A DNA stretch of 64,000 nt from Alicyclobacillus hesperidum (GTDB lineage: Bacteria; Bacillota; Bacilli; Alicyclobacillales; Alicyclobacillaceae), in assembly GCF_900107035.1 (NCBI RefSeq), contig NZ_FNOJ01000002.1, positions 62,001-126,000 of the forward strand. The letters run 5' to 3'. Of this stretch, positions 40,907-49,624 are shown piece by piece; within the stretch, counting starts at the first letter, position 1; every line of letters starts with the position of its first letter. The translations under genes were made by a program, and so were the position numbers. The notes below the pieces were generated by a model. The model was given only the letters and a program-made list of their open reading frames with translations, searched no databases and was not told the origin of the DNA.

Positions 40907-42166
40907 ATGGCGGAAAAGACGCGCATCGTCGTCACCGGAATGGGTGCCGTTACGCCATTCGGGGTCGGGGTAACCACGTTCTGGGATGGCATTGTAGGGG
41001 GCAAATCGGCTGTGCGGCAAACCGAAGACGAGTATCTTCGCAGCTGGGCCCCGGTCGTCGCCGCGGCGCACGATTTTGATCCAACACTGTACCTTGACAA
41101 GAAGCAAATTCAAAATAGTGATCGATTCACGCAGATGGGGCTTGTCGCCGCCATGGAAGCCATTCGCGACGCAGGACTTGGCGAGAGCGGCGACTTCGCA
41201 GCGTACGCCATGGATCGCATTGGAATTTCTGTTGGCTGTGCATTCGGTGGCGTCCAGACGCTGGAAGACGGCTCGGCGCGTTTGTCATCCGGAAGATCGT
41301 CGCGCGTCGGACCGCGCCTGGTGCCAAAATCGATACCGAATGCGGCGGCAGCCGGCATCGCCATGCGCTATGGCATCCGCGGCCCGGTGATGACCTATTC
41401 GACCGCCTGTGCATCGTCCGCCAACGCGATTGGCGAGGCAAGCTATTGGCTGCGCTTAGGCGAGGTCGATATGGTGCTTGCCGGGGGTGCGGAGTGCTTA
41501 TTCAGTCCGGCCATTCTGGCAGGTCTGCGGGCAGCTGGTGCGCTCGCGACGGAAGGGCCTGCGTCGTTCTCCGCCTGGTCGCGGCCATTCGATAAAGCAC
41601 GTACAGGCATGGTCATGGGCGAGGGTGCGGCGATGCTCGTGCTCGAGACACTCGAGAGCGCACAGGCCCGGGGTGCCCATATCTATGCGGAGCTGACCGG
41701 CTATGGTTCGTCCAACGACGCCTACCATGAAACCTCGCCGGATCCGGCTGGCCGCGGCGCAAAGTTAGCCATGGAGCGCGCGCTCAAAAGCGCGGGGCTC
41801 AATCCCACTGACATCGATTATGTCAACGCCCACGCCACAGCGACGCCTGCCGGCGATCTCGCCGAATCGACCGCGTTGCGTGAGACGTTCGGTGATCACA
41901 TCGACGCCATCCCGGTGAGTTCTATCAAAGGGGCGGTCGGACACATGTTGGGAACGGCTGGCGCCATCGAAAGCATCGCCTGCATTAAAGCGCTGGAGAC
42001 CGGCATGCTCCCGCCGACTCTAAACTGTGACGACAAGGAGAAGTTTGCTCCTCGCGACGTGGTGGCCAACAAGAGCCGCGCGGCCGACATTGCGACAGCA
42101 CTGAGCTCGTCTTTTGGCTTTGGCGGCCAAAACGGTGTGCTCATTTGGCAGAAAACATCGTTCTAA
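40907..42166 (+). CDS. Beta-ketoacyl-ACP synthase II-type enzyme (FabF-like)
   Basis: A 419-residue thiolase-fold condensing enzyme with the KAS I/II triad: Cys168 in STACASSA, His309 in NAHATATPAGD and His346 in GAVGHMLGTAG. The Ala and Thr in NAHATATPAGD differ from the housekeeping NAHGTSTPLGD. It would elongate an ACP- or CoA-primed chain with malonyl-ACP. It is not among other fab genes but beside ring-acid genes, so it may be dedicated to extending a cyclic starter. GAGAGGAG precedes the ATG. Confidence 0.9.
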   Translation: MAEKTRIVVTGMGAVTPFGVGVTTFWDGIVGGKSAVRQTEDEYLRSWAPVVAAAHDFDPTLYLDKKQIQNSDRFTQMGLVAAMEAIRDAGLGESGDFAAYAMDRIGISVGCAFGGVQTLEDGSARLSSGRSSRVGPRLVPKSIPNAAAAGIAMRYGIRGPVMTYSTACASSANAIGEASYWLRLGEVDMVLAGGAECLFSPAILAGLRAAGALATEGPASFSAWSRPFDKARTGMVMGEGAAMLVLETLESAQARGAHIYAELTGYGSSNDAYHETSPDPAGRGAKLAMERALKSAGLNPTDIDYVNAHATATPAGDLAESTALRETFGDHIDAIPVSSIKGAVGHMLGTAGAIESIACIKALETGMLPPTLNCDDKEKFAPRDVVANKSRAADIATALSSSFGFGGQNGVLIWQKTSF

Positions 42167-42262
42167 GCACACTGTCACAAATGATACAAAATCCTCTATG
42201 GACGTTTTTGTATGTTCATGTTAAAATTCGGGATGAGAGATAGAAGGTACAGTGTGGAAAGC

Positions 42263-42290
42263 AAAGAGCGGGGCGCATGCCCCGCTCTTT
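42263..42290. terminator. Bidirectional terminator between ketosynthase and aldo/keto reductase genes
   Basis: AAAGAGCGGGGC and GCCCCGCTCTTT form a perfect 12-base stem with a four-base loop; A and T tracts flank it on both strands. Confidence 0.9.
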
Positions 42291-42315
42291 CGCGTATAGC
42301 AAGCTATTACTGGAA

Positions 42316-43206
42316 TTAGGTTTGTCCGAGCCAGTCCGCCTCGGCCGTGCGCCGCCATGCTTCGCGAATCGCTTCGTACTCATCGGTCGGCAATGGCCCG
42401 GCATCGACATAAGTGGCGTTCTGTTGCCAACGGCCGGGATTTTGCGTGCCGACAATGGCCGTACTCACGCCCGGCGTCGATAGGGTAAAGCGAAGGGCAA
42501 CGCCGACCGCCTCTGCAACGGGCAACTGAGTAAACGGATAAGCCAACTTCTGCAGCCTCCGCCAGTACTCGACGTAGTAGTCGACATCAGGTGTCGTCTC
42601 GTATTGCCACGCGACATTCGCGATCGGCCGTTTGGCGATGACGCCCATGCCATGGGCCATGGCCAGAGGCAGAACCTCGTCGAGGACACTTTGATCCGCG
42701 ACGTTGATTGACGTCTGCAAGCTGTCGAAGACGCCCAACTCCACCGCGAAGCGGGCCGCCTCGCGATCCCCGCTGTAACCTAAGAAGCGAATCTTCCCTG
42801 CCTGCTTTGCCTTTTGCAATTCCTCGATCACGCTGCCTTCTTGAAGCACGGCGACGCCACAGCTATGCAGTTGCATCAGATCCACATAGTCTGTCTGCAA
42901 ACGCTTCAGGCTGCGATCGATGCTGTCGCGAATGGTGCGCGGATCCCAATCAGGCGTAGGCAAGCCAGATGCATGCCCGCACTTGCTGAATACATAATAT
43001 TCGGACCGGCGGTGTGATACCGCCTTGCCAATTAATTCTTCGCTATCTCCATAGCACGCAGCCGTGTCGATGACATTCAGACCCGCGTCAAGCGCACTGC
43101 CAAGCAACCGCTCGACCGTCCCCCCGTCGACCCCACGGATTTCCGAACCACCAAAGCCGAGGGCACTCACTTTCATTCCTGTCTTACCAAACTCGCGATA
43201 CTCCAT
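42316..43206 (-). CDS. Aldo/keto reductase family oxidoreductase
   Basis: A 296-residue AKR barrel. The catalytic tetrad is visible as Asp and Tyr in DTAACYGDSEE, Lys in YVFSKCG and His in MQLHSCG. It probably reduces an aldehyde or ketone, or acts in sugar metabolism, with NADPH. Convergent with the ketosynthase gene and not obviously part of that cluster. A short gap separates its start from the HAD gene, so it could be cotranscribed with it. Confidence 0.87.
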   Translation of the reverse strand: MEYREFGKTGMKVSALGFGGSEIRGVDGGTVERLLGSALDAGLNVIDTAACYGDSEELIGKAVSHRRSEYYVFSKCGHASGLPTPDWDPRTIRDSIDRSLKRLQTDYVDLMQLHSCGVAVLQEGSVIEELQKAKQAGKIRFLGYSGDREAARFAVELGVFDSLQTSINVADQSVLDEVLPLAMAHGMGVIAKRPIANVAWQYETTPDVDYYVEYWRRLQKLAYPFTQLPVAEAVGVALRFTLSTPGVSTAIVGTQNPGRWQQNATYVDAGPLPTDEYEAIREAWRRTAEADWLGQT

Positions 43207-43248
43207 ACCAGATACCTCCTAAGACAAGTGATGAGAAAGTGTATCGCT

Positions 43249-44037
43249 TTATTCTTCCGCTCCGCTTCGCAATGAGCGGCGCAATATGTCAGCCAATTCG
43301 CCGGGATGTCGAAGCTGTACCGTGACATCCGCGCGGGGTTGACCTATGTAGCGATCAATATAAATGGTGTTCATGCCAAGCCTGATGGCTGGGCGCATCT
43401 CGTTGCGGTAGTGATCGCCAACGCTTACTGCCTGCTCGGGAGGAATGTCATAATGCGCGAGCCAGCGCGAGAAGTGCTCTGCCGTGCGGTAGGGCTTGCG
43501 CGCCTGAAACACATAGTCCTCCAACACGTCTTCCAGCTCCAATTTGCGCAAGATGGCACGGCTGTCCGGTTCCGGACTATTGGTTGCGAGCACGACGTGT
43601 CGTCCCTCGCTGCGTAGGGCCAACATCGCGTCGCGCAACCCGGCAAGCGGTGTCATCGGAAACGGCCCTGCCATAAAGTCACGCGTCCGCAAAAACGCCT
43701 TATCGCGATCCGTCACGGAGACACCGTGCCGCGCGGCAACAGCCTGCAATACGCCCCAAGGGTCATCGACGTGGAGATGTTGCTCGCTTGGTTCGTCCTC
43801 CACTGCGACCGGTTCTCCCGTTAACCGGGTGAACGCTTGACCATAAAACCGTCCGCCCTGCTCGGCAAGACTCTCCTGCGCCTCGCGAAGAAAGGCCTCC
43901 CGCGCTTCGTCGCCAACAAATCTCGCCAACTGCTGCAGATAATGCTCAAAATGATCAGTTTCGGCGTACACTGTGCCATCGAGATCGAAGATAAACAAGT
44001 TGCAGTTTGCTAACCGGGTGTATGCGTCTTGATTCAT
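43249..44037 (-). CDS. HAD-superfamily hydrolase (phosphatase-like)
   Basis: A 262-residue haloacid dehalogenase-like hydrolase. Motif I is FIFDLDGTVY, motif II is VLATNSPE, the motif III Lys lies in the RKPYRTAEHF region, and motif IV is VSVGDHYRNEM. A helical cap is inserted after motif I. It likely dephosphorylates a small metabolite. ATG at 44037 follows AAAGGAGAT; an earlier ATG would overlap the chemoreceptor gene. Three-base to 35-base proximity to that gene suggests cotranscription. Confidence 0.86.
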   Translation of the reverse strand: MNQDAYTRLANCNLFIFDLDGTVYAETDHFEHYLQQLARFVGDEAREAFLREAQESLAEQGGRFYGQAFTRLTGEPVAVEDEPSEQHLHVDDPWGVLQAVAARHGVSVTDRDKAFLRTRDFMAGPFPMTPLAGLRDAMLALRSEGRHVVLATNSPEPDSRAILRKLELEDVLEDYVFQARKPYRTAEHFSRWLAHYDIPPEQAVSVGDHYRNEMRPAIRLGMNTIYIDRYIGQPRADVTVQLRHPGELADILRRSLRSGAEE

Positions 44038-44072
44038 CGCTGCGGAATCTCCTTTGCCTTTCTCGGTATCCC

Positions 44073-45410
44073 TCACATCTCTGTATCGACCGCCGTATAG
44101 CGAAATGCGCCGACAAGTGACTGCAAACGCTCTGCCATTTGCGTCAACGCTGAGCTCGAAGCTGTGATTTCTTCCATCGAAGCGAGCTGTTCTTCGGTCG
44201 AGGCGGCAACGGTCTGCATGCCGGCGTTAGTCATGCTAGAGACGCGTGTCAACTCAACAATGCCGTCCTGCAGCTGCTCTGTCCCGTTCGCGATGCGGTC
44301 CATAAACCCTGAAACTTCGCCGATGTGATCCGTCACAGCGCGTACAGACGCCTCAATTTCCGCGAACGACACTTCGGTGCTGCGCACCATATCCATACCC
44401 GCAGCCACTTCTTGAGTGGAAGCCGTCATCGACTCGACCGCCGCGTTCGTCTCCGCCTGAATGGATTCGATCAACTCCGCGATCTGTGTCGCCTGATCCG
44501 CTGACTGCTCAGCCAATTTGCGTACCTCATCGGCGACAACCGCAAAGCCGCGGCCACTCTCACCTGCCCTTGCCGCTTCGATCGCGGCGTTAAGCGACAA
44601 CAAATGAGTCTGGCGGGCGATGCGCGTCATCACGTCGACAATGGCGCCAATCTCCGCCGAACGTTCGCCGAGGCCTTGCACGACGCCGGCCAAAGCGGCA
44701 ACCGATTGCTGAATCGAAGCCATCTGCTCCATGGCCGCGCGCACCGTGGAACCACCCGCAGTCGCAGATTCGGTTGCCGCCGCGACCGACTGCGAGACTG
44801 CCCGAAATCGCTTGGCTATGTCCGTAATGCCCTGTGCAATGGAGGTAAAGACATCGGTACTGCGCTCGATGCGTTCCTCTTGTCGCCCGACACCGACAGA
44901 AACTTCTTGTACCGTGACGGCGATCTGTTCGGATGCCTTACCCGTCTGCTCGGCGCTTGCCGCAAGCTCCTCAGCCGCTGCGGCAAGTTGCTCGGCGGCA
45001 GCGCCGACCCCGCTCACCAAGCGATTCAACTGTTCTGCCATTGCATTTAATTCGTGGGCGAGTTGGCCAATTTCGTCACGGGATCGATAGCCGGAGCGAG
45101 CCGTTAGATTGCCTGCCGCAATGTCGCGCAAGACGGTGATTACGCCGTGCAATGGGCGAATCGCAAGGATTTGTACCAGCCACGTGATAATCAGGGCCGA
45201 TACGATAATACTGATGGCGGTGTTGATATAGACCCCATAATGCGTATTCGGAAGCGCGCGCCGCACCAATCGGTTGAGCTCGTTGGCGATAGGTGCGCTG
45301 ACAATGAGGCTCAGCACGACGATGAGGATGATTTTCGTCCGTAGACTGAAGGATGTCAGCGTATTCACTGCGTTCTTTCGATCCGCTGTTGCGACGGAAT
45401 CATTGTCCAT
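44073..45410 (-). CDS. Methyl-accepting chemotaxis protein with minimal external loop
   Basis: A 445-residue chemoreceptor. Two transmembrane segments (about residues 25-45 and 60-86) enclose only about 15 external residues, so there is no ligand-binding ectodomain. A HAMP domain follows (about 86-140) and then a long signalling coiled coil whose hairpin tip reads [40 protein letters not shown]. The tip has His and Ser where NLLALN is usual. It may sense membrane state or an internal signal. ATG at 45410 follows GAGGAG. No other che genes are in the window. Confidence 0.9.
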   Translation of the reverse strand: MDNDSVATADRKNAVNTLTSFSLRTKIILIVVLSLIVSAPIANELNRLVRRALPNTHYGVYINTAISIIVSALIITWLVQILAIRPLHGVITVLRDIAAGNLTARSGYRSRDEIGQLAHELNAMAEQLNRLVSGVGAAAEQLAAAAEELAASAEQTGKASEQIAVTVQEVSVGVGRQEERIERSTDVFTSIAQGITDIAKRFRAVSQSVAAATESATAGGSTVRAAMEQMASIQQSVAALAGVVQGLGERSAEIGAIVDVMTRIARQTHLLSLNAAIEAARAGESGRGFAVVADEVRKLAEQSADQATQIAELIESIQAETNAAVESMTASTQEVAAGMDMVRSTEVSFAEIEASVRAVTDHIGEVSGFMDRIANGTEQLQDGIVELTRVSSMTNAGMQTVAASTEEQLASMEEITASSSALTQMAERLQSLVGAFRYTAVDTEM

Positions 45411-45607
45411 TCGACACACTCCTCACGAAATCACTTACGCATCCTCATCTTACTACAAATACCGTCCTTTCTCTGCAGCGCGATCGGACAAGTTTTACTT
45501 CCGAAAAAGACAAGTGGCGTTGCCGTCCTACCCTCGTGACATTCATAATAGAAACGGCTTGACTGCGCCCTGTGATAGATACTTGGGCGATTGTGGAGGT
45601 GTCTAGA

Positions 45608-46030
45608 TTGGGGTTCGACTACTGTTTTGTTTGCGGTGAGAACAATCCTCACGGCCTGCACATCCATTTCGAGAAGGACGGCGACGGGGTCGTCGGCTAC
45701 TTTCATACGGAACCGCATCATATGGGTTGGCCCAACGTACAGCACGGTGGCATCACGAGCTCGCTGCTCGACGAAGCCTCTGCGTACGTACCGCTTCATT
45801 TGGGCCTGGTGACGGTGACGGCAGAGCTAAATATTGCGTTTAAGAAGCCAATTCGCGTGGGTGAACGAGTCCGCATTGAGGCGGATCCGACGAAAATATC
45901 GTCGCGGTTGCTATTGGTCGACGCGAAGATCACAGGGGAAGACGGCGAGGAAAAAGCCTCGTCGAAGGCGAAGATGATCGTTTTGACGAAAGCACAGAAA
46001 GAAGAATTGGGGATTGGAGAGTTGTCATAA
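45608..46030 (+). CDS. PaaI-type hotdog thioesterase
   Basis: A 140-residue hotdog protein. It opens with YCFVCGENNPHGLHI, a zinc-finger-like stretch seen in one PaaI-like group, and has the catalytic region QHGGITSSLLDEASA, where Gly-Gly and Asp-Glu are typical. It should hydrolyse a short or aryl acyl-CoA. The TTG start at 45608 is chosen because GGAGGTG lies directly upstream and no ATG fits. The stop overlaps the purU start (TAATG). Confidence 0.85.
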   Translation: MGFDYCFVCGENNPHGLHIHFEKDGDGVVGYFHTEPHHMGWPNVQHGGITSSLLDEASAYVPLHLGLVTVTAELNIAFKKPIRVGERVRIEADPTKISSRLLLVDAKITGEDGEEKASSKAKMIVLTKAQKEELGIGELS

Positions 46031-46893
46031 TGGCAGCAAGAGACAATCGAGGGAGGCTGCTTATCTCGTGTCCAGACCGATTGGGCATCGTCGCAGCCAT
46101 CGGTCAATTTCTCTCCGCGCACGGCGCGAATATTGCGGAATCCGCCCAATATTCAACCGAGCCACAGGGCGGAGACTTTTTCATGCGGATCGAGTTCGAA
46201 CTGGACGACCTTGCCCAAAAAGAAAACACGCTGTGCGAAGATTTCGGGCAACTGGCGAAAGAATACGGAATGCGTTGGCGCTATGCACCAGCGCGTGCGA
46301 AAAAGCGCATGGCCATTTTTGTTTCCCGTGAACTTCACTGTTTGCAGGAACTGCTTTGGGATTGGCAGGACGGTTTACTCGACGCCGATGTGAAAATGGT
46401 TGTCAGCAATCACCCAGATGCCCGGCCACTCGTCGAAAGCCTTGGCATTCCGTTCCATCACGTTCCGGTGACGGCAGACACAAAAGCACAGGCGGAACAA
46501 CGTCAACTCGAATTGCTCGCCGAGGGCATTGACGTCATTGTGCTCGCGCGTTACATGCAAATTTTGAGTCCGTCGTTTCTCGAACGGTTTCCGCAGCGAA
46601 TCATCAACATTCACCACTCGTTCTTACCGGCATTTATCGGTCGCAATCCCTACCAGCGCGCGTACGATCGCGGTGTCAAGCTGATCGGCGCAACGGCACA
46701 CTACGTGACTGAAGAGCTGGATGAGGGACCCATTATCGAACAGGATGTCACGCGGGTCGATCACCGTTTTGATGCATCCGACTTGCGAATCGCAGGACGC
46801 CAAGTCGAACGGGCCGTGCTCAGCCGCGCCGTCAAATGGCACCTCGAAGACAAGGTGATTGTGCACGGCAACAAAACCATCGTGTTTGCCTGA
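46030..46893 (+). CDS. purU: Formyltetrahydrofolate deformylase PurU
   Basis: Hydrolyses 10-formyl-tetrahydrofolate to formate and THF, balancing one-carbon pools. The 287-residue protein has an N-terminal ACT domain (ISCPDRLGIVAAIGQFLSAHGANI) and a formyltransferase-fold catalytic domain with VVSNHPD, INIHHSFLPAF (catalytic His) and GATAHYVTEELDEGPII (catalytic Asp). Translationally coupled to the upstream thioesterase gene, a pairing with no obvious metabolic reason. Confidence 0.93.
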   Translation: MAARDNRGRLLISCPDRLGIVAAIGQFLSAHGANIAESAQYSTEPQGGDFFMRIEFELDDLAQKENTLCEDFGQLAKEYGMRWRYAPARAKKRMAIFVSRELHCLQELLWDWQDGLLDADVKMVVSNHPDARPLVESLGIPFHHVPVTADTKAQAEQRQLELLAEGIDVIVLARYMQILSPSFLERFPQRIINIHHSFLPAFIGRNPYQRAYDRGVKLIGATAHYVTEELDEGPIIEQDVTRVDHRFDASDLRIAGRQVERAVLSRAVKWHLEDKVIVHGNKTIVFA

Positions 46894-46982
46894 CGATCTC
46901 TTGCGCCCAATTCCCCGGGCACGTGTCCGCTTCCGCCATTTGCCGCAAGGCATACGCTGAAGCGAAAGGAGGGGAATGCAGC

Positions 46983-47303
46983 ATGGCACATCCGTTGTAC
47001 CCTGTTGCGCGGCGCCTCGTGGGCCGTCACGTCATAGCCCATCACATCAACGGCAGGTCGTACCCTGGCATTTTGCACAGCGTTTACGATCACGGGATTT
47101 ATCTGATTCACACGACGCAAGCGTCATCCGACGGGGAGGCGTCCTTTGTCACTTTGCAGGAAACACCGTCCGGCGACGCGCTGGAGCACGTTTATGCACC
47201 CGCGAGCTACTTCGCGTTTGGCGCGTTAACCGGACTTACGCTGGGTGCGCTGGCCCGCCCGTATTATGGGTATGGCTACGGCTATCCAGGGTATTGGTGG
47301 TAA
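46983..47303 (+). CDS. Small protein with Gly-Tyr-rich C terminus, unknown
   Basis: A 106-residue protein. A first half with SH3-like beta character (VGRHVIAHHINGRSYPGILHSVYDHGIYLIH) leads to a hydrophobic segment and an aromatic tail, ARPYYGYGYGYPGYWW. The tail resembles surface-associated or spore-coat small proteins, but I do not recognise the family. AAAGGAGGGG precedes ATG at 46983 and a strong terminator follows. Confidence 0.65.
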   Translation: MAHPLYPVARRLVGRHVIAHHINGRSYPGILHSVYDHGIYLIHTTQASSDGEASFVTLQETPSGDALEHVYAPASYFAFGALTGLTLGALARPYYGYGYGYPGYWW

Positions 47304-47338
47304 ACTCATATAAGGTCGAGATACCATGGCATGTCAAA

Positions 47339-47370
47339 AACGCCGATCCCAATTGCATTGGATCGGCGTT
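47339..47370. terminator. Bidirectional terminator before sirB
   Basis: AACGCCGATCC (47339-47349) and GGATCGGCGTT (47360-47370) pair perfectly, with AAAAA before and TTCTTAT after, between convergent genes. Confidence 0.85.
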
Positions 47371-47375
47371 CTTAT

Positions 47376-48128
47376 CTACATATGCGCTTGGATCTGCCTT
47401 GCCACGGCTTGCGCCAGCAGCGGATGGCCACCCAGATGGCGGCCGATGCGAACATCTGCGCCCGGATGTGCGCTCGCCCATTTGCCCACGCGCGTTGGTA
47501 ATGTATCGGTCAGCCATCCAGAAAACCACAAAAACGGAACGACAGCTACATTCCGCACGCCTTCCACCCATAATGCGTCCAAGACCTGCTCGAGCGAACA
47601 TCCAGTGCCAGCGAGATATGCCGTTTCCAGCCGCCACGGTACCACCCGTTGCGCTACGCTCCTCGCCACCTGTGCAAACGCCTGTTGGGCACTAGGTTCG
47701 CGATTGCCACGCCCAAGCAACACAATGGCAGACTCGTCTGGCGCTTTGCTCCAAAGTCCCAAGGCTTCCCGCACGCGCAAGGACGCTACGTCGACAAACT
47801 CAGGCTCATCACCAAACGGCTTCAGCAAGCGGATAGGCAGGTCATGCAAATCGTTCTCTGCCAGAGCAAACGCCCGTGGAATGTCTATGTGCATATGACC
47901 TGCTGCAAAGAGGAGTAACGGGACCGCGAGGATCTGATCCGCCCCCGCGGCTGCGAGTTTGCGCAAGGCGTCCTCGATGGTCGGCGGTTCGATCTCGACG
48001 AACGCACAAGTCATCCGTGAGCCTCCGTTTGGCACCCATGCCACCACTTGTCGCACAAACGTGAGCCATTCGACTACGCCATGCCGCCGCCGCGTTCCGT
48101 GCCCAATAAACAGCACACCAGGCTTCAC
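47376..48128 (-). CDS. sirB: Sirohydrochlorin ferrochelatase-like protein (SirB/CbiX)
   Basis: Inserts Fe2+ (or Co2+) into sirohydrochlorin. The 250-residue product is a tandem CbiX repeat: FIGHGTRR near the N terminus and LLFAAGHMHIDIP carry the metal-site histidines in the first half, while the second half (LLGRGNREP, VVPFLWFSGWL) has lost them. GTG at 48128 follows GGAGTGGAGG and overlaps the stop of the cobA-hemD gene as GTGA. Last gene of the sulfite-reduction and siroheme operon. Confidence 0.88.
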   Translation of the reverse strand: MKPGVLFIGHGTRRRHGVVEWLTFVRQVVAWVPNGGSRMTCAFVEIEPPTIEDALRKLAAAGADQILAVPLLLFAAGHMHIDIPRAFALAENDLHDLPIRLLKPFGDEPEFVDVASLRVREALGLWSKAPDESAIVLLGRGNREPSAQQAFAQVARSVAQRVVPWRLETAYLAGTGCSLEQVLDALWVEGVRNVAVVPFLWFSGWLTDTLPTRVGKWASAHPGADVRIGRHLGGHPLLAQAVARQIQAHM

Positions 48129-49600
48129 CGATTTGACCTCCACTCCGACGCCAAAACGTACGGCAGGCCTGTGCGATCGCATGACAAACACAGGCTCTGC
48201 GTTGGCGTGTGCGCCGTAATGGGCGTCTCACCAACCACATCGCGATAAAGCGGCGCAAGTGTGTCCGGGTCGCCCACGATGTGAACCGCATCAGGCTTTC
48301 CGTCGCGGACCCAAGCGCGAAGCACGTTGGCCCACGTATAACGAAGTGCATCTACCCCTGCAATATCTTCGAAACTAGGCTCGGTGAAACCTTTGAACGT
48401 CCTCACGGGCCCACCAAACGCCTCGATCGCCGCGCGAAGTGCAGGGCTCAGATCCACCTGCGGTACGTCCTCCGCCCACCAGGCAGCGACCTTCGCACGT
48501 GCAACCTCGCCCAAACTCGTGAAGTCCGCCTCGATGCCGCAGCGCCGCAACTGGGCTGCCACACCGGCATCCAGCGCGGCAAAGCGCACCTGGGAAAGTC
48601 GGCGCAGGTCGATTTTGGCGACTTGCAGAGACTGCCAAAACGACCTGACCGCAAATGACGTTCGAAAAAACACCCCGAGTGCCGTACCAGTCGTACAAGC
48701 CTCCACGAGTTTCGCCCATTGTTGCCAATCAGGGCGCCAGCGTTGTTCTAGCGTAGCGATGCACGTTTCTGCACCTTCACTTTCTAAGTGCTCCGCGATA
48801 CTCAGAGCTTCGGCGTTCGTTCCGGCGGCGACCAGGATGCGCTCGCCAAACCGCGGCAACCTCTCAAACCAACGCAGTTGCTCCTGTACACGAACAACAT
48901 CACCAATGACGATCACGGCTGGCGAGGCAAGTGCCGCGCGGCGTGCAATGGCCGGGAGATCCGCCAATGTCCCCGTCACCGAGCGCTGGCGCGATCGCGT
49001 TCCCCATTCAACGGCGGCCGCCGGTGTGTCGGATGCCCGCCCTGCGGCAATGAGTTCAGCCGCGAGTTCCGCGAGTTGACCGACTCCCATCAAGATGACC
49101 AAACTACCATGGACGTTGGCGGCGCCGCGAACATCGCCGAGCGTGCCATCCGCACGGTGACCTGTTAAGACGGCAAATCCGGGCGCCGCATTGCGCAACG
49201 TCACCGGAATTCCCGCAAATGCCGGCACGGCCACGGCGGACGAGATGCCCGGAACGACCTCCCAGGCAATGCCGCGCTGTTCCAGACGAATCGCTTCTTC
49301 AGCCCCACGTCCGAATACAAATGGATCGCCACCTTTTAGGCGAACGACAAACAGCCCGCGTTCTGCGAGCTGAATTAACAATTCCTCAATATCTCGCTGG
49401 GGCAATGTGTGGCATTTCGCTTCCTTGCCCGCATAAATCAATGTCGCATCGGGCCGAGCGTGGGCCAAAATGCGCGGTGAGACGAGCCGGTCAAACACAA
49501 TGGCGTCCGCCTCACCGAGCAACTGCCGCCCGCGCTCCGTAAAGAGTCCAGGATGGCCTGGCCCGGCACCGACCAGCGCAACCTTCCCCGCTGCCACCAC
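48125..49600 (-). CDS. cobA: Uroporphyrinogen-III C-methyltransferase / synthase fusion (CobA-HemD)
   Basis: A 491-residue bifunctional protein. Residues 1 to about 245 are SAM-dependent uroporphyrinogen-III methyltransferase (VGAGPGHPGLFTERG, VVRLKGGDPFVFGRGAEE, VPGISSAVAVPAFAGIPVT), making precorrin-2. Residues about 255-485 look like a divergent HemD (uroporphyrinogen-III synthase) domain. The start is one of two adjacent GTGs after GGAGG. It supplies precorrin-2 for siroheme, the cofactor of the sulfite reductase encoded upstream. Confidence 0.9.
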   Translation of the reverse strand: MVAAGKVALVGAGPGHPGLFTERGRQLLGEADAIVFDRLVSPRILAHARPDATLIYAGKEAKCHTLPQRDIEELLIQLAERGLFVVRLKGGDPFVFGRGAEEAIRLEQRGIAWEVVPGISSAVAVPAFAGIPVTLRNAAPGFAVLTGHRADGTLGDVRGAANVHGSLVILMGVGQLAELAAELIAAGRASDTPAAAVEWGTRSRQRSVTGTLADLPAIARRAALASPAVIVIGDVVRVQEQLRWFERLPRFGERILVAAGTNAEALSIAEHLESEGAETCIATLEQRWRPDWQQWAKLVEACTTGTALGVFFRTSFAVRSFWQSLQVAKIDLRRLSQVRFAALDAGVAAQLRRCGIEADFTSLGEVARAKVAAWWAEDVPQVDLSPALRAAIEAFGGPVRTFKGFTEPSFEDIAGVDALRYTWANVLRAWVRDGKPDAVHIVGDPDTLAPLYRDVVGETPITAHTPTQSLCLSCDRTGLPYVLASEWRSNR

Positions 49601-49624
49601 CGCGCACCTCCGCTTCATGCCAAA

